A stretch of 64,000 bases of DNA from Vibrio sp. CB1-14 (GTDB lineage: Bacteria > Pseudomonadota > Gammaproteobacteria > Enterobacterales > Vibrionaceae), in NCBI RefSeq assembly GCF_040412085.2, contig NZ_CP115920.1, positions 248,001 to 312,000 on the forward strand, read 5' to 3'. Under the pieces are notes generated by a model. The model was not told the DNA's origin, searched no databases, and worked only from the letters and a program-made list of their open reading frames with translations. This document shows positions 49,328 to 58,780 of this stretch, one piece after another. The first letter of the stretch is position 1, and each line of letters starts with the position of its first letter. The translations under genes were made by a program, and so were the position numbers.

Positions 49328-50719
49328 ATGTCTCAAAATCAATCCGACACTCAACAGCAAATCGTATGGGATCAAGCGATTCTCGATAAGTACAACTATT
49401 CGGGACCACGTTACACCTCCTATCCGACAGCGGTTGAGTTTCATGAAGCGTATACCATTTCTGATTTCGATATGGCATGCAGCCAATACCCAGAGCGTCC
49501 ACTGTCTCTGTACGTACATATCCCATTTTGTCACAAGCTTTGTTACTACTGTGGCTGCAATAAAGTCATCACTCGTCACGCTCATAAGGCGGATGAGTAC
49601 TTAGATGTGCTGGAGCACGAAATTCGTCAGCGTGCGACCTTGCTTCAAGAGCGTAAAGTCACGCAACTGCATTTTGGTGGCGGTACGCCGACGTTTTTGT
49701 CTAAGAGTCAAATCAGTCGTTTGATGGCGATACTGCGTGGTGAGTTCTTCTTTGAGCAGGGTGCAGAAATCAGTATTGAAGTCGACCCACGTGAAATCGA
49801 GCTGGATATGCTCGACCATCTTCGCGAAGAAGGCTTTAACCGCTTGAGCATCGGTGTGCAGGACTTTAATAAAGAAGTTCAAACCTTAGTTAACCGTGAG
49901 CAGGACGAAGAGTTTATCTTTGCGATGGCTAAGCGCGCTAAGGAGCTTGGTTTTCGTTCAACCAACCTCGATTTGATCTACGGCTTGCCAAAGCAAACTC
50001 AAGCGCGTTTCGCTAAGACTCTTGAGCAAGTGCTGACCATGCGTCCTGGCCGCTTGTCGGTGTTTAACTACGCTCATATGCCTAACTTGTTTGCCGCGCA
50101 GCGTAAAATCAAAGACGAAGACTTACCGCAAGCGGAAGAAAAGATGGCTATCTTGCAAGATACCATCGCGACGCTTACTGGTGCTGGCTACCAGTTTATC
50201 GGTATGGATCACTTCGCGCTTCCAGAAGATGAGCTGGCGGTCGCTCAGCGTGCGGGTGAATTGCATCGTAACTTCCAAGGCTACACCACACAGGGTGACT
50301 GTGATTTGGTCGGCTTTGGTGTGTCGGCGATCTCTATGATTGGTGATAGCTACGCACAAAATCAAAAAGAGCTGAAGAAGTACTACGCTCAGGTTAACGA
50401 ATTGCGTCATGCCTTGTGGAAAGGGGTTGTATTGGATAAAGATGACTTGATCCGCCGTGAAGTGATTAAACAGCTTATCTGCAACTTTAGCCTAGACAAA
50501 AAGTTCATCGAGAACACCTTCTCTGTCGACTTTAATCAGTATTTTGCAGAAGATATGTCACTGCTGCAGACTTTCATTGACGATGAGTTGGTGAGTGTCT
50601 CTGAGCGCACGATTGATGTGACGCTCCGTGGTCGTTTGTTGATTCGTAACATCTGCATGAGCTTTGATAAGTACTTACGTCAACGCGCGCGTCAGCAGCA
50701 GTTCTCGCGAGTGATTTAA
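49328..50719 (+). CDS. hemN: Oxygen-independent coproporphyrinogen III oxidase HemN
   Basis: This radical-SAM enzyme makes protoporphyrinogen IX without oxygen. The [4Fe-4S] motif is HIPFCHKLCYYCGC (CxxxCxxC, ~residues 60-73), with LHFGGGTPTFL and the C-terminal RLLIRNICMSFDKYL region typical. ATG 49328 (MSQNQSDTQQQ, 463 residues) has GGAAG at a proper 7-base spacing; ATG 49322 is too close. E. coli HemN is 457. It complements the hemCDXY operon in this window. A terminator follows. Confidence 0.96.
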   Translation: MSQNQSDTQQQIVWDQAILDKYNYSGPRYTSYPTAVEFHEAYTISDFDMACSQYPERPLSLYVHIPFCHKLCYYCGCNKVITRHAHKADEYLDVLEHEIRQRATLLQERKVTQLHFGGGTPTFLSKSQISRLMAILRGEFFFEQGAEISIEVDPREIELDMLDHLREEGFNRLSIGVQDFNKEVQTLVNREQDEEFIFAMAKRAKELGFRSTNLDLIYGLPKQTQARFAKTLEQVLTMRPGRLSVFNYAHMPNLFAAQRKIKDEDLPQAEEKMAILQDTIATLTGAGYQFIGMDHFALPEDELAVAQRAGELHRNFQGYTTQGDCDLVGFGVSAISMIGDSYAQNQKELKKYYAQVNELRHALWKGVVLDKDDLIRREVIKQLICNFSLDKKFIENTFSVDFNQYFAEDMSLLQTFIDDELVSVSERTIDVTLRGRLLIRNICMSFDKYLRQRARQQQFSRVI

Positions 50720-50736
50720 CCGCTCATACCGACAGT

Positions 50737-50766
50737 AAAAAGTCCGCTCGATAGCGGACTTTTTTG
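50737..50766. terminator. Bidirectional terminator between hemN and GGDEF-EAL gene
   Basis: AAAAAGTCCGCT / AGCGGACTTTTTT with loop CGAT and T runs on both strands between convergent genes. Confidence 0.92.
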
Positions 50767-50772
50767 TGCCTG

Positions 50773-53331
50773 TTATGTTGTTGGCTCTAAGTTGGGCTCT
50801 TGCTGCCAGTGAAGGGAAGGCCACTGTTCAAGTGGGAGCGGTGGACTGAATAAGAACCCCTGCGCATGATGACAACCCAACATACGGATAAGCTCCGCTT
50901 GCACTTGTGTTTCAACGCCTTCTGCCACCAAACTAAAACCAAAGCTTCGTGACAGTTTGCTGATTGCTGCGACGACGCTGTCATCGGCATTGTCACGCGT
51001 CAATCTATCGACGAACGCCTTATCGATCTTAATGCTATCAAACGGTAACTTGTGCAGGTAGGCCAGCGATGAGTAACCGGTGCCGAAGTCATCAATCGCA
51101 ATACTCACGCCAAGCGCTTTGATTTTCGTCATATTGGCAAGGATAACAGGGTCGTTATCGGCGAGCTGTGATTCTGTGATTTCTACCGTTAATTGTGCCG
51201 CTGGAAACCTTGTTTGCTCAAGTAAACGCTGCAGTTGGCCAATATACTCATGGTCAGAGAGCTCGATGACAGAGACATTGATGTGCAGTTGAAATTGCGG
51301 TGGTAGCGTGCCTTGTTCAATGGCGCGATTGACGGTCTGCATAGCATCTGCTGCCATATGCTGACCGATGGCTTTGATAAGGCCAGAGCTCTCCGCCAGC
51401 GGAATAAAACTCAATGGTGAGATGAACTTTCCATCTTGGTCACGCAGCCTTAAAAGCGCTTCAGCGCCAAAAGGAGCGCCAGTACGGATATCGACCAAAG
51501 GCTGGAAGTAAACTTCAAACAGGTCATGGTCGAGTGCGTGTCTTAAATAAGTCAACATACGAGTCTTGTTCTTAGACTGCTCTGCCATTACTGGCGTGTA
51601 GACGCTGATCCGATTGTTATCGGTTTTGGCATGACTCAAGGCAATTCCAGCATTTCTCAAGCACATATCGGCATTATCACAGTCGTGAGCGACACCGATG
51701 GAGATATTGAGACTAAGTGGCTCCCCAGCGACAACAAACGGCGCTGCGAAAATCTGCTTTAGACGATGTTGATAACAGAGCTTTTCTTGCGAGCTAAGAT
51801 TGGGCAGATAGATGGCAAATTCGTCACCACCGACACGTCCTAACACGCCACTTTCTGTGAGTACCCAAGCTTTAAGGCGCTCAGCGACAATGGTTAGCAG
51901 TACATCACCAGAGTGGTGACCCAAGCTGTCATTGATGTCACGAAACTGGTTGATACCAATCAGCAGCATGGCACCGCAGCCGTTTTGTTGCACTTTAAGT
52001 GAATCGCAGGTTTCTATAAACCCTTGGCGGCTGTAGAGCTTAGTCAGGTTGTCTCGGACAAGTTGCTCTCTGAGCGCATGAAATGAGGCTTGAAGGTGCG
52101 AGCGCATTGCCGAGAAGCTTTGCAGCAGCTGTGAAATTTCCGTGATCTGGTTGCGTTTAGGTAGCGGGTAATCCCAAGAGCCATTGGCGATCTGTTTCGC
52201 CGCTTTTGCCGTTTCTGATAATGGGACAGTGAGACGGTTGAGAACAAAGATGCCTAGTCCCATACCAGAGAGTCCAAGCAACAGGCTAACCCAAAGCGTT
52301 TGCTGGCTGACGACGGGGATATCACCCATCAGATCGGCGGCTGAGATGACGACAACCACATACCAGTTGATTTGAGTGTTGGTTTGGTAGTGACTGACCA
52401 TGATGTATTGAGTCTGCTCATCTTGATGAGTCAGTAGCACAGACTGTTTACTGGCCAGCGATTCAATAGCCTGGCTAATGCGCTGCACCATTGGATCCTT
52501 GCTGTTTGTCAGCAAACGGCGCTGGCCTAAGTCATCAAGGATCGTTGTCGAATCGCTTTGCGCGATCAGCGCTTGTTCGGCATCCATCACATAGACTTTG
52601 GCTTGGTGGGTAACATTCAAACCTGCTAAAAACTGTCGGAAGGTATCGATCTGCACATCGACAGCAGCGACGCCGACTAAGGAGCGCTGTCGAGCATCCG
52701 ATTGAAACACAGGGGCGAGGGCAGAAATGGTGACCTCTTGAGCAGCATCGGCGTTGGTGTAAACTTCAGACCATGCAGCTTGATGCTGCCGTCGGATTGG
52801 TAAATACCAGGGGCGTTGACGCGGGTCGTAGGCAGCAATGTTGCCAAGGATATCTGAGCCTCTGTGGTCATCGGCGTAGATCAGCAGATCGCCATTGGTG
52901 CCGGAATCTTTTACCATTAGCGAGAATTTGACCTTCTCTGCTGATCGTTCTGCCGCTCTCATGGCCAAGAACTCTCCCTGCTCGCCGCCAAATCCCATTA
53001 GATCGATTTGTGGTGACTGGATATTGAGAGTCGCGAAACTGGAACGTAGATAATCCTCAAGCTTCGCCGCGTCGTTCGGCGTGTAGAGTTTGTGATACTC
53101 AATGGCATGAGCGAGCGCTTTCACCGCGGTCATAGGTTTATCTAAGTAGATATCTAAGCTCTGTACCACATTGGTAGTTAAACTCGATAGCTGCTTTTCA
53201 CTCACATCTAGCGCCAAATCATCGTAACGCTGCTTCTGTAGCCACAAAATAGTGCCAACGGAGCACAAGAACACCACAATAAAAGGCGCAATGAGTGCTT
53301 TTTTAAGAGAGAGCGTAAACAAACCAGGCAT
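50773..53331 (-). CDS. Membrane sensor diguanylate cyclase/phosphodiesterase (dCache-HAMP-GGDEF-EAL)
   Basis: The 852-residue protein has a membrane helix (~12-32), a large periplasmic Cache-type sensor (~35-340; the RPWYLPIR segment at ~173-180 is typical), a second helix (~346-365), HAMP (~366-420), GGDEF (~425-580; intact GGDEF at 501-505) and EAL (~595-840). The EAL domain is complete: EALLR at 624, NVSVIEL, VEITES, AIDDFGTGYSSL, KIDKAF, VAEGVET and QGFLFSPPL. No RxxD inhibitory site precedes GGDEF. It could therefore both make and degrade c-di-GMP in response to a periplasmic ligand. It stands alone between hemN and ntrC. Confidence 0.93.
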   Translation of the reverse strand: MPGLFTLSLKKALIAPFIVVFLCSVGTILWLQKQRYDDLALDVSEKQLSSLTTNVVQSLDIYLDKPMTAVKALAHAIEYHKLYTPNDAAKLEDYLRSSFATLNIQSPQIDLMGFGGEQGEFLAMRAAERSAEKVKFSLMVKDSGTNGDLLIYADDHRGSDILGNIAAYDPRQRPWYLPIRRQHQAAWSEVYTNADAAQEVTISALAPVFQSDARQRSLVGVAAVDVQIDTFRQFLAGLNVTHQAKVYVMDAEQALIAQSDSTTILDDLGQRRLLTNSKDPMVQRISQAIESLASKQSVLLTHQDEQTQYIMVSHYQTNTQINWYVVVVISAADLMGDIPVVSQQTLWVSLLLGLSGMGLGIFVLNRLTVPLSETAKAAKQIANGSWDYPLPKRNQITEISQLLQSFSAMRSHLQASFHALREQLVRDNLTKLYSRQGFIETCDSLKVQQNGCGAMLLIGINQFRDINDSLGHHSGDVLLTIVAERLKAWVLTESGVLGRVGGDEFAIYLPNLSSQEKLCYQHRLKQIFAAPFVVAGEPLSLNISIGVAHDCDNADMCLRNAGIALSHAKTDNNRISVYTPVMAEQSKNKTRMLTYLRHALDHDLFEVYFQPLVDIRTGAPFGAEALLRLRDQDGKFISPLSFIPLAESSGLIKAIGQHMAADAMQTVNRAIEQGTLPPQFQLHINVSVIELSDHEYIGQLQRLLEQTRFPAAQLTVEITESQLADNDPVILANMTKIKALGVSIAIDDFGTGYSSLAYLHKLPFDSIKIDKAFVDRLTRDNADDSVVAAISKLSRSFGFSLVAEGVETQVQAELIRMLGCHHAQGFLFSPPLPLEQWPSLHWQQEPNLEPTT

Positions 53332-53530
53332 AGAGATAAGATACTTAACCGATAAAACATAATTCGAGTAGCGCGCGATATTAGGTATCGCGCTTTGTTA
53401 TTTTATCGGCTAACTCAATGGGAAGTTTAGGACATTAAGGCAAGTAATCGTCTATTTTGTTGATAATCAGCACACTAACGTGGTTGATGTCGTTATCTTC
53501 CCAAAATGCCCATTGTCTGCCTCAGGTTTT

Positions 53531-54934
53531 CTAATAAAGCTCTTTAAGCTTGCGGGTTAGGGTGTTTCGACCCCAGCCGAGCACTTTGGCGGCATCTTGT
53601 TTGTGGCCATTGGTATGCGAGAGTGCGGCCTCAAGCAAAATGCGTTCAAAATCAGGTTGAGCGCGATTGAGGATCTCAGTTTCTCCCGATGCTAAAGCTT
53701 GTTGTGCCCATGACGAAAGCAGTTGCTGCCAATCACCGCCGCTCATTTCGGTTATACGTTTGGGTTCATCAAGTAGCTCTGGTGGCAAGTCATTGGGCAG
53801 TATTTCACTACCGCTTGCCATCACTGTTAGCCAGCGACAGGTGTTTTCTAGCTGACGTACGTTACCAGGCCAATCAAGTTGATTGAGGATCTCGACCGTA
53901 TCGGCGTTGAGTGACTTGGTTTCTACGCCCAGCTCTTCCGCAGCTAATGATAGGAAGTGCAGCGTGAGCTTTTCAATATCTTGTTTACGTTCTCTTAGAG
54001 AAGGGATATGGATGCGAATAACATTTAGACGATGGAACAAGTCTTCACGAAACTCTCCTTCGTTAACCAGTTTTTCGAGGTTTTGGTGCGTAGCGGCGAC
54101 GATACGCACGTCCACTTTGACCGCAGAGTGCCCACCAACACGATAGAACTGACCGTCGGCCAGTACGCGCAGTAAGCGAGTTTGAATGTCGAGTGGCATG
54201 TCGCCAATTTCATCGAGAAACAGGGTACCGCCATTGGCTTGTTCGAAGCGGCCTTGTCTAACACTGTTGGCGCCAGTAAATGCGCCTTTCTCATGGCCGA
54301 ACAGCTCTGACTCAATGAGGTCTTTTGGAATTGCCGCCATGTTCAGGGCGATAAACGGCTTACTTGAGCGAGGACTATGGCGATGCAGCGCATGAGCGAC
54401 GAGCTCCTTACCTGTGCCAGATTCACCGTTGATGAGCACCGAGATGGAAGAGCGTGACAGTCTGCCGATGGCGCGAAACACTTCTTGCATCGCTGGTGCT
54501 TCACCGATGATTTCTGGCGCTTCAGCGGCTATGGTCTCTTCACTGGATAGGGCGCTTTTTTGCTCCTGACTATGGGTGATAGCACGCTCGACTAAGGTGA
54601 GGGTTTCGTCGATATCGAACGGTTTCGGTAGGTACTCAAACGCCCCTTTTTGATAAGCGTTGACCGCAGCGTCTAAGTCGGAATGCGCAGTCATGATGAT
54701 AACTGGCAGCTCTGGTGCGCTCTGCTGAACGCGATTGAGCAGCTCAATGCCATCGATGCCAGGCATGCGAATGTCGGACACCAACACATCTGGCGTTTCG
54801 CGCTCCAATGCCATTAGCACGCTTTCTGCATCAGCGAAGGTTTCACACTTGATGTTTGCCGACGATAGGGTTTTGTCCATTACCCATCGTATCGAGCTGT
54901 CGTCATCGACGACCCATACATATCCTTTACTCAT
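53531..54934 (-). CDS. glnG: Nitrogen response regulator NtrC
   Basis: The 467-residue sigma-54 activator has a receiver (phospho-acceptor Asp54 in [13 protein letters not shown]), an AAA+ domain with Walker [15 protein letters not shown] (contact to sigma-54) and FLDEIGDMP Walker B, and a Fis-type HTH ([24 protein letters not shown]) at the end. ATG 54934 has AAGGAAG at 7 bases and puts Asp at 54 as in E. coli; a TTG six bases upstream is less likely. It follows ntrB by 45 bp. Confidence 0.96.
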   Translation of the reverse strand: MSKGYVWVVDDDSSIRWVMDKTLSSANIKCETFADAESVLMALERETPDVLVSDIRMPGIDGIELLNRVQQSAPELPVIIMTAHSDLDAAVNAYQKGAFEYLPKPFDIDETLTLVERAITHSQEQKSALSSEETIAAEAPEIIGEAPAMQEVFRAIGRLSRSSISVLINGESGTGKELVAHALHRHSPRSSKPFIALNMAAIPKDLIESELFGHEKGAFTGANSVRQGRFEQANGGTLFLDEIGDMPLDIQTRLLRVLADGQFYRVGGHSAVKVDVRIVAATHQNLEKLVNEGEFREDLFHRLNVIRIHIPSLRERKQDIEKLTLHFLSLAAEELGVETKSLNADTVEILNQLDWPGNVRQLENTCRWLTVMASGSEILPNDLPPELLDEPKRITEMSGGDWQQLLSSWAQQALASGETEILNRAQPDFERILLEAALSHTNGHKQDAAKVLGWGRNTLTRKLKELY

Positions 54935-54979
54935 AGCCAAACTTCCTTACAGCAAGCCATCCAATAGCCTCTTAGGGCT

Positions 54980-56029
54980 TTAAATGGGCAGATAAATTGT
55001 AAAAATGGTACGACCGGGCCAACTTTCTACGTCTATTTTTCCATTGTGTTGGTCGATCAAGTTTTGTGAAATGGACAAGCCAAGTCCGGTACCGCCTTCT
55101 CGGCCACTGACCATTGGGTAAAACAGTGTGTCTTGAAGGTCGGCAGGAATGCCTGGCCCATTGTCGATAATTTCTATGCGAGCCGCGAGCTTGTGGCGCT
55201 GGCCGTGAATATTGGCTTGATGCACGGTGCGGGTACGCATGGTGATCTTGCCATTCTCCTGGCGGCTGAGAATTTGCGCAGCATTGCTGGTGATATTGAG
55301 TAGCGCCTGCTCGATTTGATCCGTATCCATTAATATCGGCGGCAGGCTAGGATCGTAGTCGCGCTCGATAGCAAGACTTGTACCGGCCTCTAGCTCCACC
55401 AACTGGCGTACCTTCTCCAAAATCAGATGGAGGTTTTCTTGTTTTTTGGTGCCAGGTTTTTGTGGGCCGAGTAGCCGATCGACAAGAGCTCTTAGTCGGT
55501 CAGCTTGCTCAATAATAATGTTGGTATATTCGTTGAGAGAAGGATCGGGCAACATCTTTGACAGCAGCTGAGCGGCGCCACGTAAACCACCTAGCGGGTT
55601 CTTAATTTCATGGGCAAGGCCACGAACCAGAAGTTTTGCTGCTTGCTGCTGAGCATGTTGGTTGAGCTCTTGGGACAGTCTCTTTTGCTGGCCAATTTTG
55701 CGCATCTCTACTAATAGCATCAGCTCCTTGTTCCAAGAGAGCGGACTGACCGTCACTTCAAGTAGTAGAGGTTTGCCATCGACCACAAAGGTTACGTCGC
55801 TGTCGGTGATACTTTGGCCGCTCTGTAGCGGCTGGGTCAGCAGCGCGAGATCGAGTGATGCATGCTGGATAAACTGCGATAAATGGCAGCCAACCAAGCG
55901 TTTGGCGCTTTGAGCAAAAAGTTGTTCGGCAGCAGGGTTGGCATATTGAACCGTCAGCCCTTCGTTGAGCATCAATGTTGCAGTCACAACATTGTTGAGT
56001 ATTGCATCGGTCAATTCACAATTTGCCAC
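54980..56029 (-). CDS. glnL: Nitrogen sensor kinase NtrB
   Basis: The 349-residue soluble kinase/phosphatase (same length as E. coli) has a PAS domain (~residues 5-110), the phospho-acceptor His140 in RGLAHEIKNPLGGLRG, and ATPase boxes DNGPGIP and GREGGTGLGLSI. With PII it controls NtrC phosphorylation. The GTG start follows AAGGAG. A perfect NtrC dyad lies 56 bp upstream (56085-56101). Confidence 0.96.
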   Translation of the reverse strand: MANCELTDAILNNVVTATLMLNEGLTVQYANPAAEQLFAQSAKRLVGCHLSQFIQHASLDLALLTQPLQSGQSITDSDVTFVVDGKPLLLEVTVSPLSWNKELMLLVEMRKIGQQKRLSQELNQHAQQQAAKLLVRGLAHEIKNPLGGLRGAAQLLSKMLPDPSLNEYTNIIIEQADRLRALVDRLLGPQKPGTKKQENLHLILEKVRQLVELEAGTSLAIERDYDPSLPPILMDTDQIEQALLNITSNAAQILSRQENGKITMRTRTVHQANIHGQRHKLAARIEIIDNGPGIPADLQDTLFYPMVSGREGGTGLGLSISQNLIDQHNGKIDVESWPGRTIFTIYLPI

Positions 56030-56084
56030 ACGCTCTCCTTACTCTGTTCTATATTGGTGCACTGCACGAGCGAGGGTCGCCCTG

Positions 56085-56101
56085 TGCACTAAAATGGTGC
56101 A
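56085..56101. promoter_or_regulatory. NtrC operator upstream of ntrB
   Basis: TGCACTAAAATGGTGCA is a perfect NtrC dyad (TGCAC-N7-GTGCA). Half-sites (GGTGCACTGCAC) lie just downstream at ~56056-56066, towards ntrB. In E. coli, NtrC represses the glnL promoter from such a site; the position here 5' of ntrB suggests the same autoregulation. Confidence 0.75.
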
Positions 56102-56163
56102 TTGCATAAGCTAAGTATGGCGCAATTTAAACTAGAGTAAAAGCGTTAGGGCGGCTCTGCTTA

Positions 56164-56724
56164 CTATTGCACCGATGCACGATGAAGATGCACTGTTATA
56201 GTATTGGATGATGCAATTACCTTGCCGCTTTGCTGCACTTGTATGGTTAAGGTGTGAGTACCGCGATCTATGTTGGTCAAACTCCAACTCGCCGTGGTTT
56301 GTGGTGAGCCATAAGGCCTGCCATCGAGAAGAAGCTGCAGGGTTTGTATGTCAGTTAGAGAGCCTGAGATAGAGGCACTGACTGAGAAGTCTCCGGAGTT
56401 ATTTCGCAGCGTCGCATCATGCTGTGGACGCGTTATAGCCACCGCTAGCTTAGTACTTGCTTGCTTTTGACTCTGCTCCAGATACGGGCTTGATGTCCAA
56501 TCTACAGGAGCCTCATTGAGGACTTGTGGGGGGGCAGGAACGTCTGGAAGCGATATAGCCTGCGCGTTTGGGCTGTCGGGAAAGTCACTAAAGTGAATGT
56601 TTCCTTGCTCGTCCTTCCAATGATAAATATCGGTGGCAGAAACGTGATGACCAGCAAGGCTCAATACGCCAACCAGGCACAGTAAAGCAACGAGATGAGT
56701 GACAGTGCGCCGCGCGGTAACCAT
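56164..56724 (-). CDS. DUF4124 exported protein with Ig-like C-terminus
   Basis: The 186-residue protein has a Sec signal (~residues 1-30, ending near VSA), a DUF4124 domain (TDIYHWKDEQGNIHFSDFPDSPNAQ, ~31-55) and a C-terminal beta-rich domain (~100-180) with TLRNNSGDFSVSASISG and LLLDGRPYGSPQ, resembling an Ig/PKD-like fold. It should be periplasmic. It lies between glnA and ntrB, a common Vibrio position, but no link to nitrogen metabolism is evident in its sequence. Confidence 0.85.
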   Translation of the reverse strand: MVTARRTVTHLVALLCLVGVLSLAGHHVSATDIYHWKDEQGNIHFSDFPDSPNAQAISLPDVPAPPQVLNEAPVDWTSSPYLEQSQKQASTKLAVAITRPQHDATLRNNSGDFSVSASISGSLTDIQTLQLLLDGRPYGSPQTTASWSLTNIDRGTHTLTIQVQQSGKVIASSNTITVHLHRASVQ

Positions 56725-56792
56725 GCAAGAGACCTTAGGTAGCGTTTAAAGAGTTTGGTTATGCTAACGCGCAGGGAGAGGATTTCGAATAG

Positions 56793-56820
56793 AAAAAAGG
56801 CCCACCTGCGAGGCGAGCCT
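56793..56820 (-). terminator. Terminator of glnA
   Basis: On the minus strand AGGCTCGCC / GGTGGGCCT (two G-U pairs) is followed by T6; it lies 40 bp after the glnA stop. Confidence 0.8.
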
Positions 56821-56859
56821 AATATTTATGAAAACATGAAATTCATGCCATTTTGTCGA

Positions 56860-58269
56860 TTAAACTGAGTAGTACAGTTCAAACTCAAGTGGGTGAGTGG
56901 TCATGTTTACTTTCTCTACGTCTTGAGACTTGAGGTCGATGTAAGAATCGATAAAGTCATCAGAGAATACACCGCCAGATGTTAGGAACTCACGGTCAGC
57001 GTCTAGACACTCTAGAGCTTCTTTTAGTGAGTAAGCCACTGTTGGGATCTCTGCCGCTTCTTCAGCTGGTAGATCGTAAAGGTCTTTATCCATTGCTTCG
57101 CCTGGGTGGATCTTGTTCTTGATACCGTCAAGACCAGCCATAAGCATTGCTGCAAAACATAGGTATGGGTTTGCAGATGGGTCACCGAAGCGTAGCTCGA
57201 TACGACGTGCTTTCGGGCTTGGTACCACTGGGATACGGATAGAAGCGCTGCGGTTACGTGCAGAGTAAGCAAGCATAACTGGTGCTTCGAAGCCTGGTAC
57301 AAGACGCTTGTACGAGTTAGTTGATGCGTTAGCAAATGCGTTGATTGCTTTAGCGTGCTTGATAACACCACCGATGTAGTAAATAGCCATTTCAGATAGG
57401 CCGCCGTACTTGTCGCCAGCGAACAGGTTAACACCGTCTTTCGCTAGAGATTGGTGAACGTGCATACCAGAACCGTTATCACCTACTAGAGGCTTAGGCA
57501 TGAATGTTGCCGTCTTACCAAATGCGTGAGCAACGTTGTGTACAACGTACTTGTAAACTTGGATTTCGTCCGCTTTAGCCGTTAGCGTGTTGAAACGAGT
57601 TGCGATTTCGTTCTGACCCGCAGTCGCTACTTCGTGGTGGTGCGCTTCAACAACTTGACCCATTTCTTCTAGAACTAGACACATTGCTGAACGGATGTCT
57701 TGAGAAGAGTCAACTGGAGCTACTGGGAAGTAACCACCTTTAACGCCAGGACGGTGACCTTTGTTACCGCCTTCGAAATCAGTACCTGTGTTCCAAGCTG
57801 CTTCTACGTCGTCAATTTTGAAGAATGAACCAGACATGTCTGTTGCAAACTTAACGTCGTCGAATAGGAAGAATTCTGGCTCTGGACCCACTAGAACAGT
57901 ATCTGCGATACCTGTTGAACGTAGGTAGTCCTCAGCGCGCTTAGCGATTGAGCGTGGATCACGGTCGTAGCCTTGCATAGTTGCAGGCTCTAGGATGTCA
58001 CAACGAATGTTCAGAGTTGCGTCTTCAGTGAATGGGTCAAGAACCGCGCTTGCTGCGTCTGGCATCATCACCATGTCTGACTCGTTGATGCCTTTCCAGC
58101 CAGCAACAGAAGAACCGTCAAACATTTTACCTTCTTCAAAGAAGTCTGCGTCTACTTGGTGTGCAGGGATAGAAACGTGTTGCTCTTTACCCTTAGTATC
58201 TGTAAAGCGTAGATCTACGAATTTAACTTCGTTCTCTTGGATCAGCGATAGAACATTTTCTACTGACAT
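56860..58269 (-). CDS. glnA: Glutamine synthetase (type I-beta)
   Basis: The 469-residue dodecameric enzyme (same length as E. coli) makes glutamine from glutamate, ammonia and ATP. Metal and substrate motifs include [12 protein letters not shown] (~residues 50-61), [28 protein letters not shown] and [10 protein letters not shown]. The adenylylation Tyr lies in [10 protein letters not shown] (~398), so GlnE control is expected. A sigma-54 promoter and NtrC dyads lie upstream. Confidence 0.98.
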   Translation of the reverse strand: MSVENVLSLIQENEVKFVDLRFTDTKGKEQHVSIPAHQVDADFFEEGKMFDGSSVAGWKGINESDMVMMPDAASAVLDPFTEDATLNIRCDILEPATMQGYDRDPRSIAKRAEDYLRSTGIADTVLVGPEPEFFLFDDVKFATDMSGSFFKIDDVEAAWNTGTDFEGGNKGHRPGVKGGYFPVAPVDSSQDIRSAMCLVLEEMGQVVEAHHHEVATAGQNEIATRFNTLTAKADEIQVYKYVVHNVAHAFGKTATFMPKPLVGDNGSGMHVHQSLAKDGVNLFAGDKYGGLSEMAIYYIGGVIKHAKAINAFANASTNSYKRLVPGFEAPVMLAYSARNRSASIRIPVVPSPKARRIELRFGDPSANPYLCFAAMLMAGLDGIKNKIHPGEAMDKDLYDLPAEEAAEIPTVAYSLKEALECLDADREFLTSGGVFSDDFIDSYIDLKSQDVEKVNMTTHPLEFELYYSV

Positions 58270-58780
58270 CTTGGAAAACCTCCAGTGTTATTAAAGCGGT
58301 TGAGTGCTCGATTAGTGTTAATCGGCATTGATTAACGTCTGCTTAATGAAGTGCGTTAATCGATGCTGATTCTAATAAAGCCAGAACCGTGCCAAAAAAT
58401 AAATCCGTTATTTTTCAATACTATAAAAAACTTAGTTCCAAATTGGAGCAAACGTTTGCACCAAAATGATCATTGATTGCACCATAAGTGTGCAATGTTA
58501 AATTCTTGCACCAAGTTGAATCAAATAGCCCATACATTCAGCATGGTTTTGGCTCACCTGTCAACCGATACGTGAAGCTTGGCTTTCGTCATGCTTTGAT
58601 TTGGTGAAACAACCGCTTTATGGCGTCGTTTTACGGCAAAACCAGTCTAAAGCGACTATGTTTAAGCAAGATTTCAACGAAGAAGATCACAACTCTCGTT
58701 ATTTCTGGTATATTGCGGGCGTTTTTTTAATCGAGTCAGCGGCTATCGTGCGGCGACTCTTGACTGAGTGAAAGAAATCT
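58270..58780. promoter_or_regulatory. glnA-typA divergent control region: sigma-54 promoter and NtrC sites
   Basis: No gene lies in this 511-bp gap. On the minus strand TGGCACGGTTCTGGCT (58379-58394) fits the sigma-54 consensus (GG-N10-GC), 110 bp before glnA. Upstream are a perfect NtrC dyad TGCAC-N7-GTGCA (58478-58494) and weaker half-sites TGCACCAAAATG (58457-58468) and TGCACCAAGTTG (58507-58518), at enhancer distance. TATATT at ~58709-58714 may be the typA -10. The typA leader also has complementary GAGTC/GACTC arms (~58733-58760). Confidence 0.8.
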
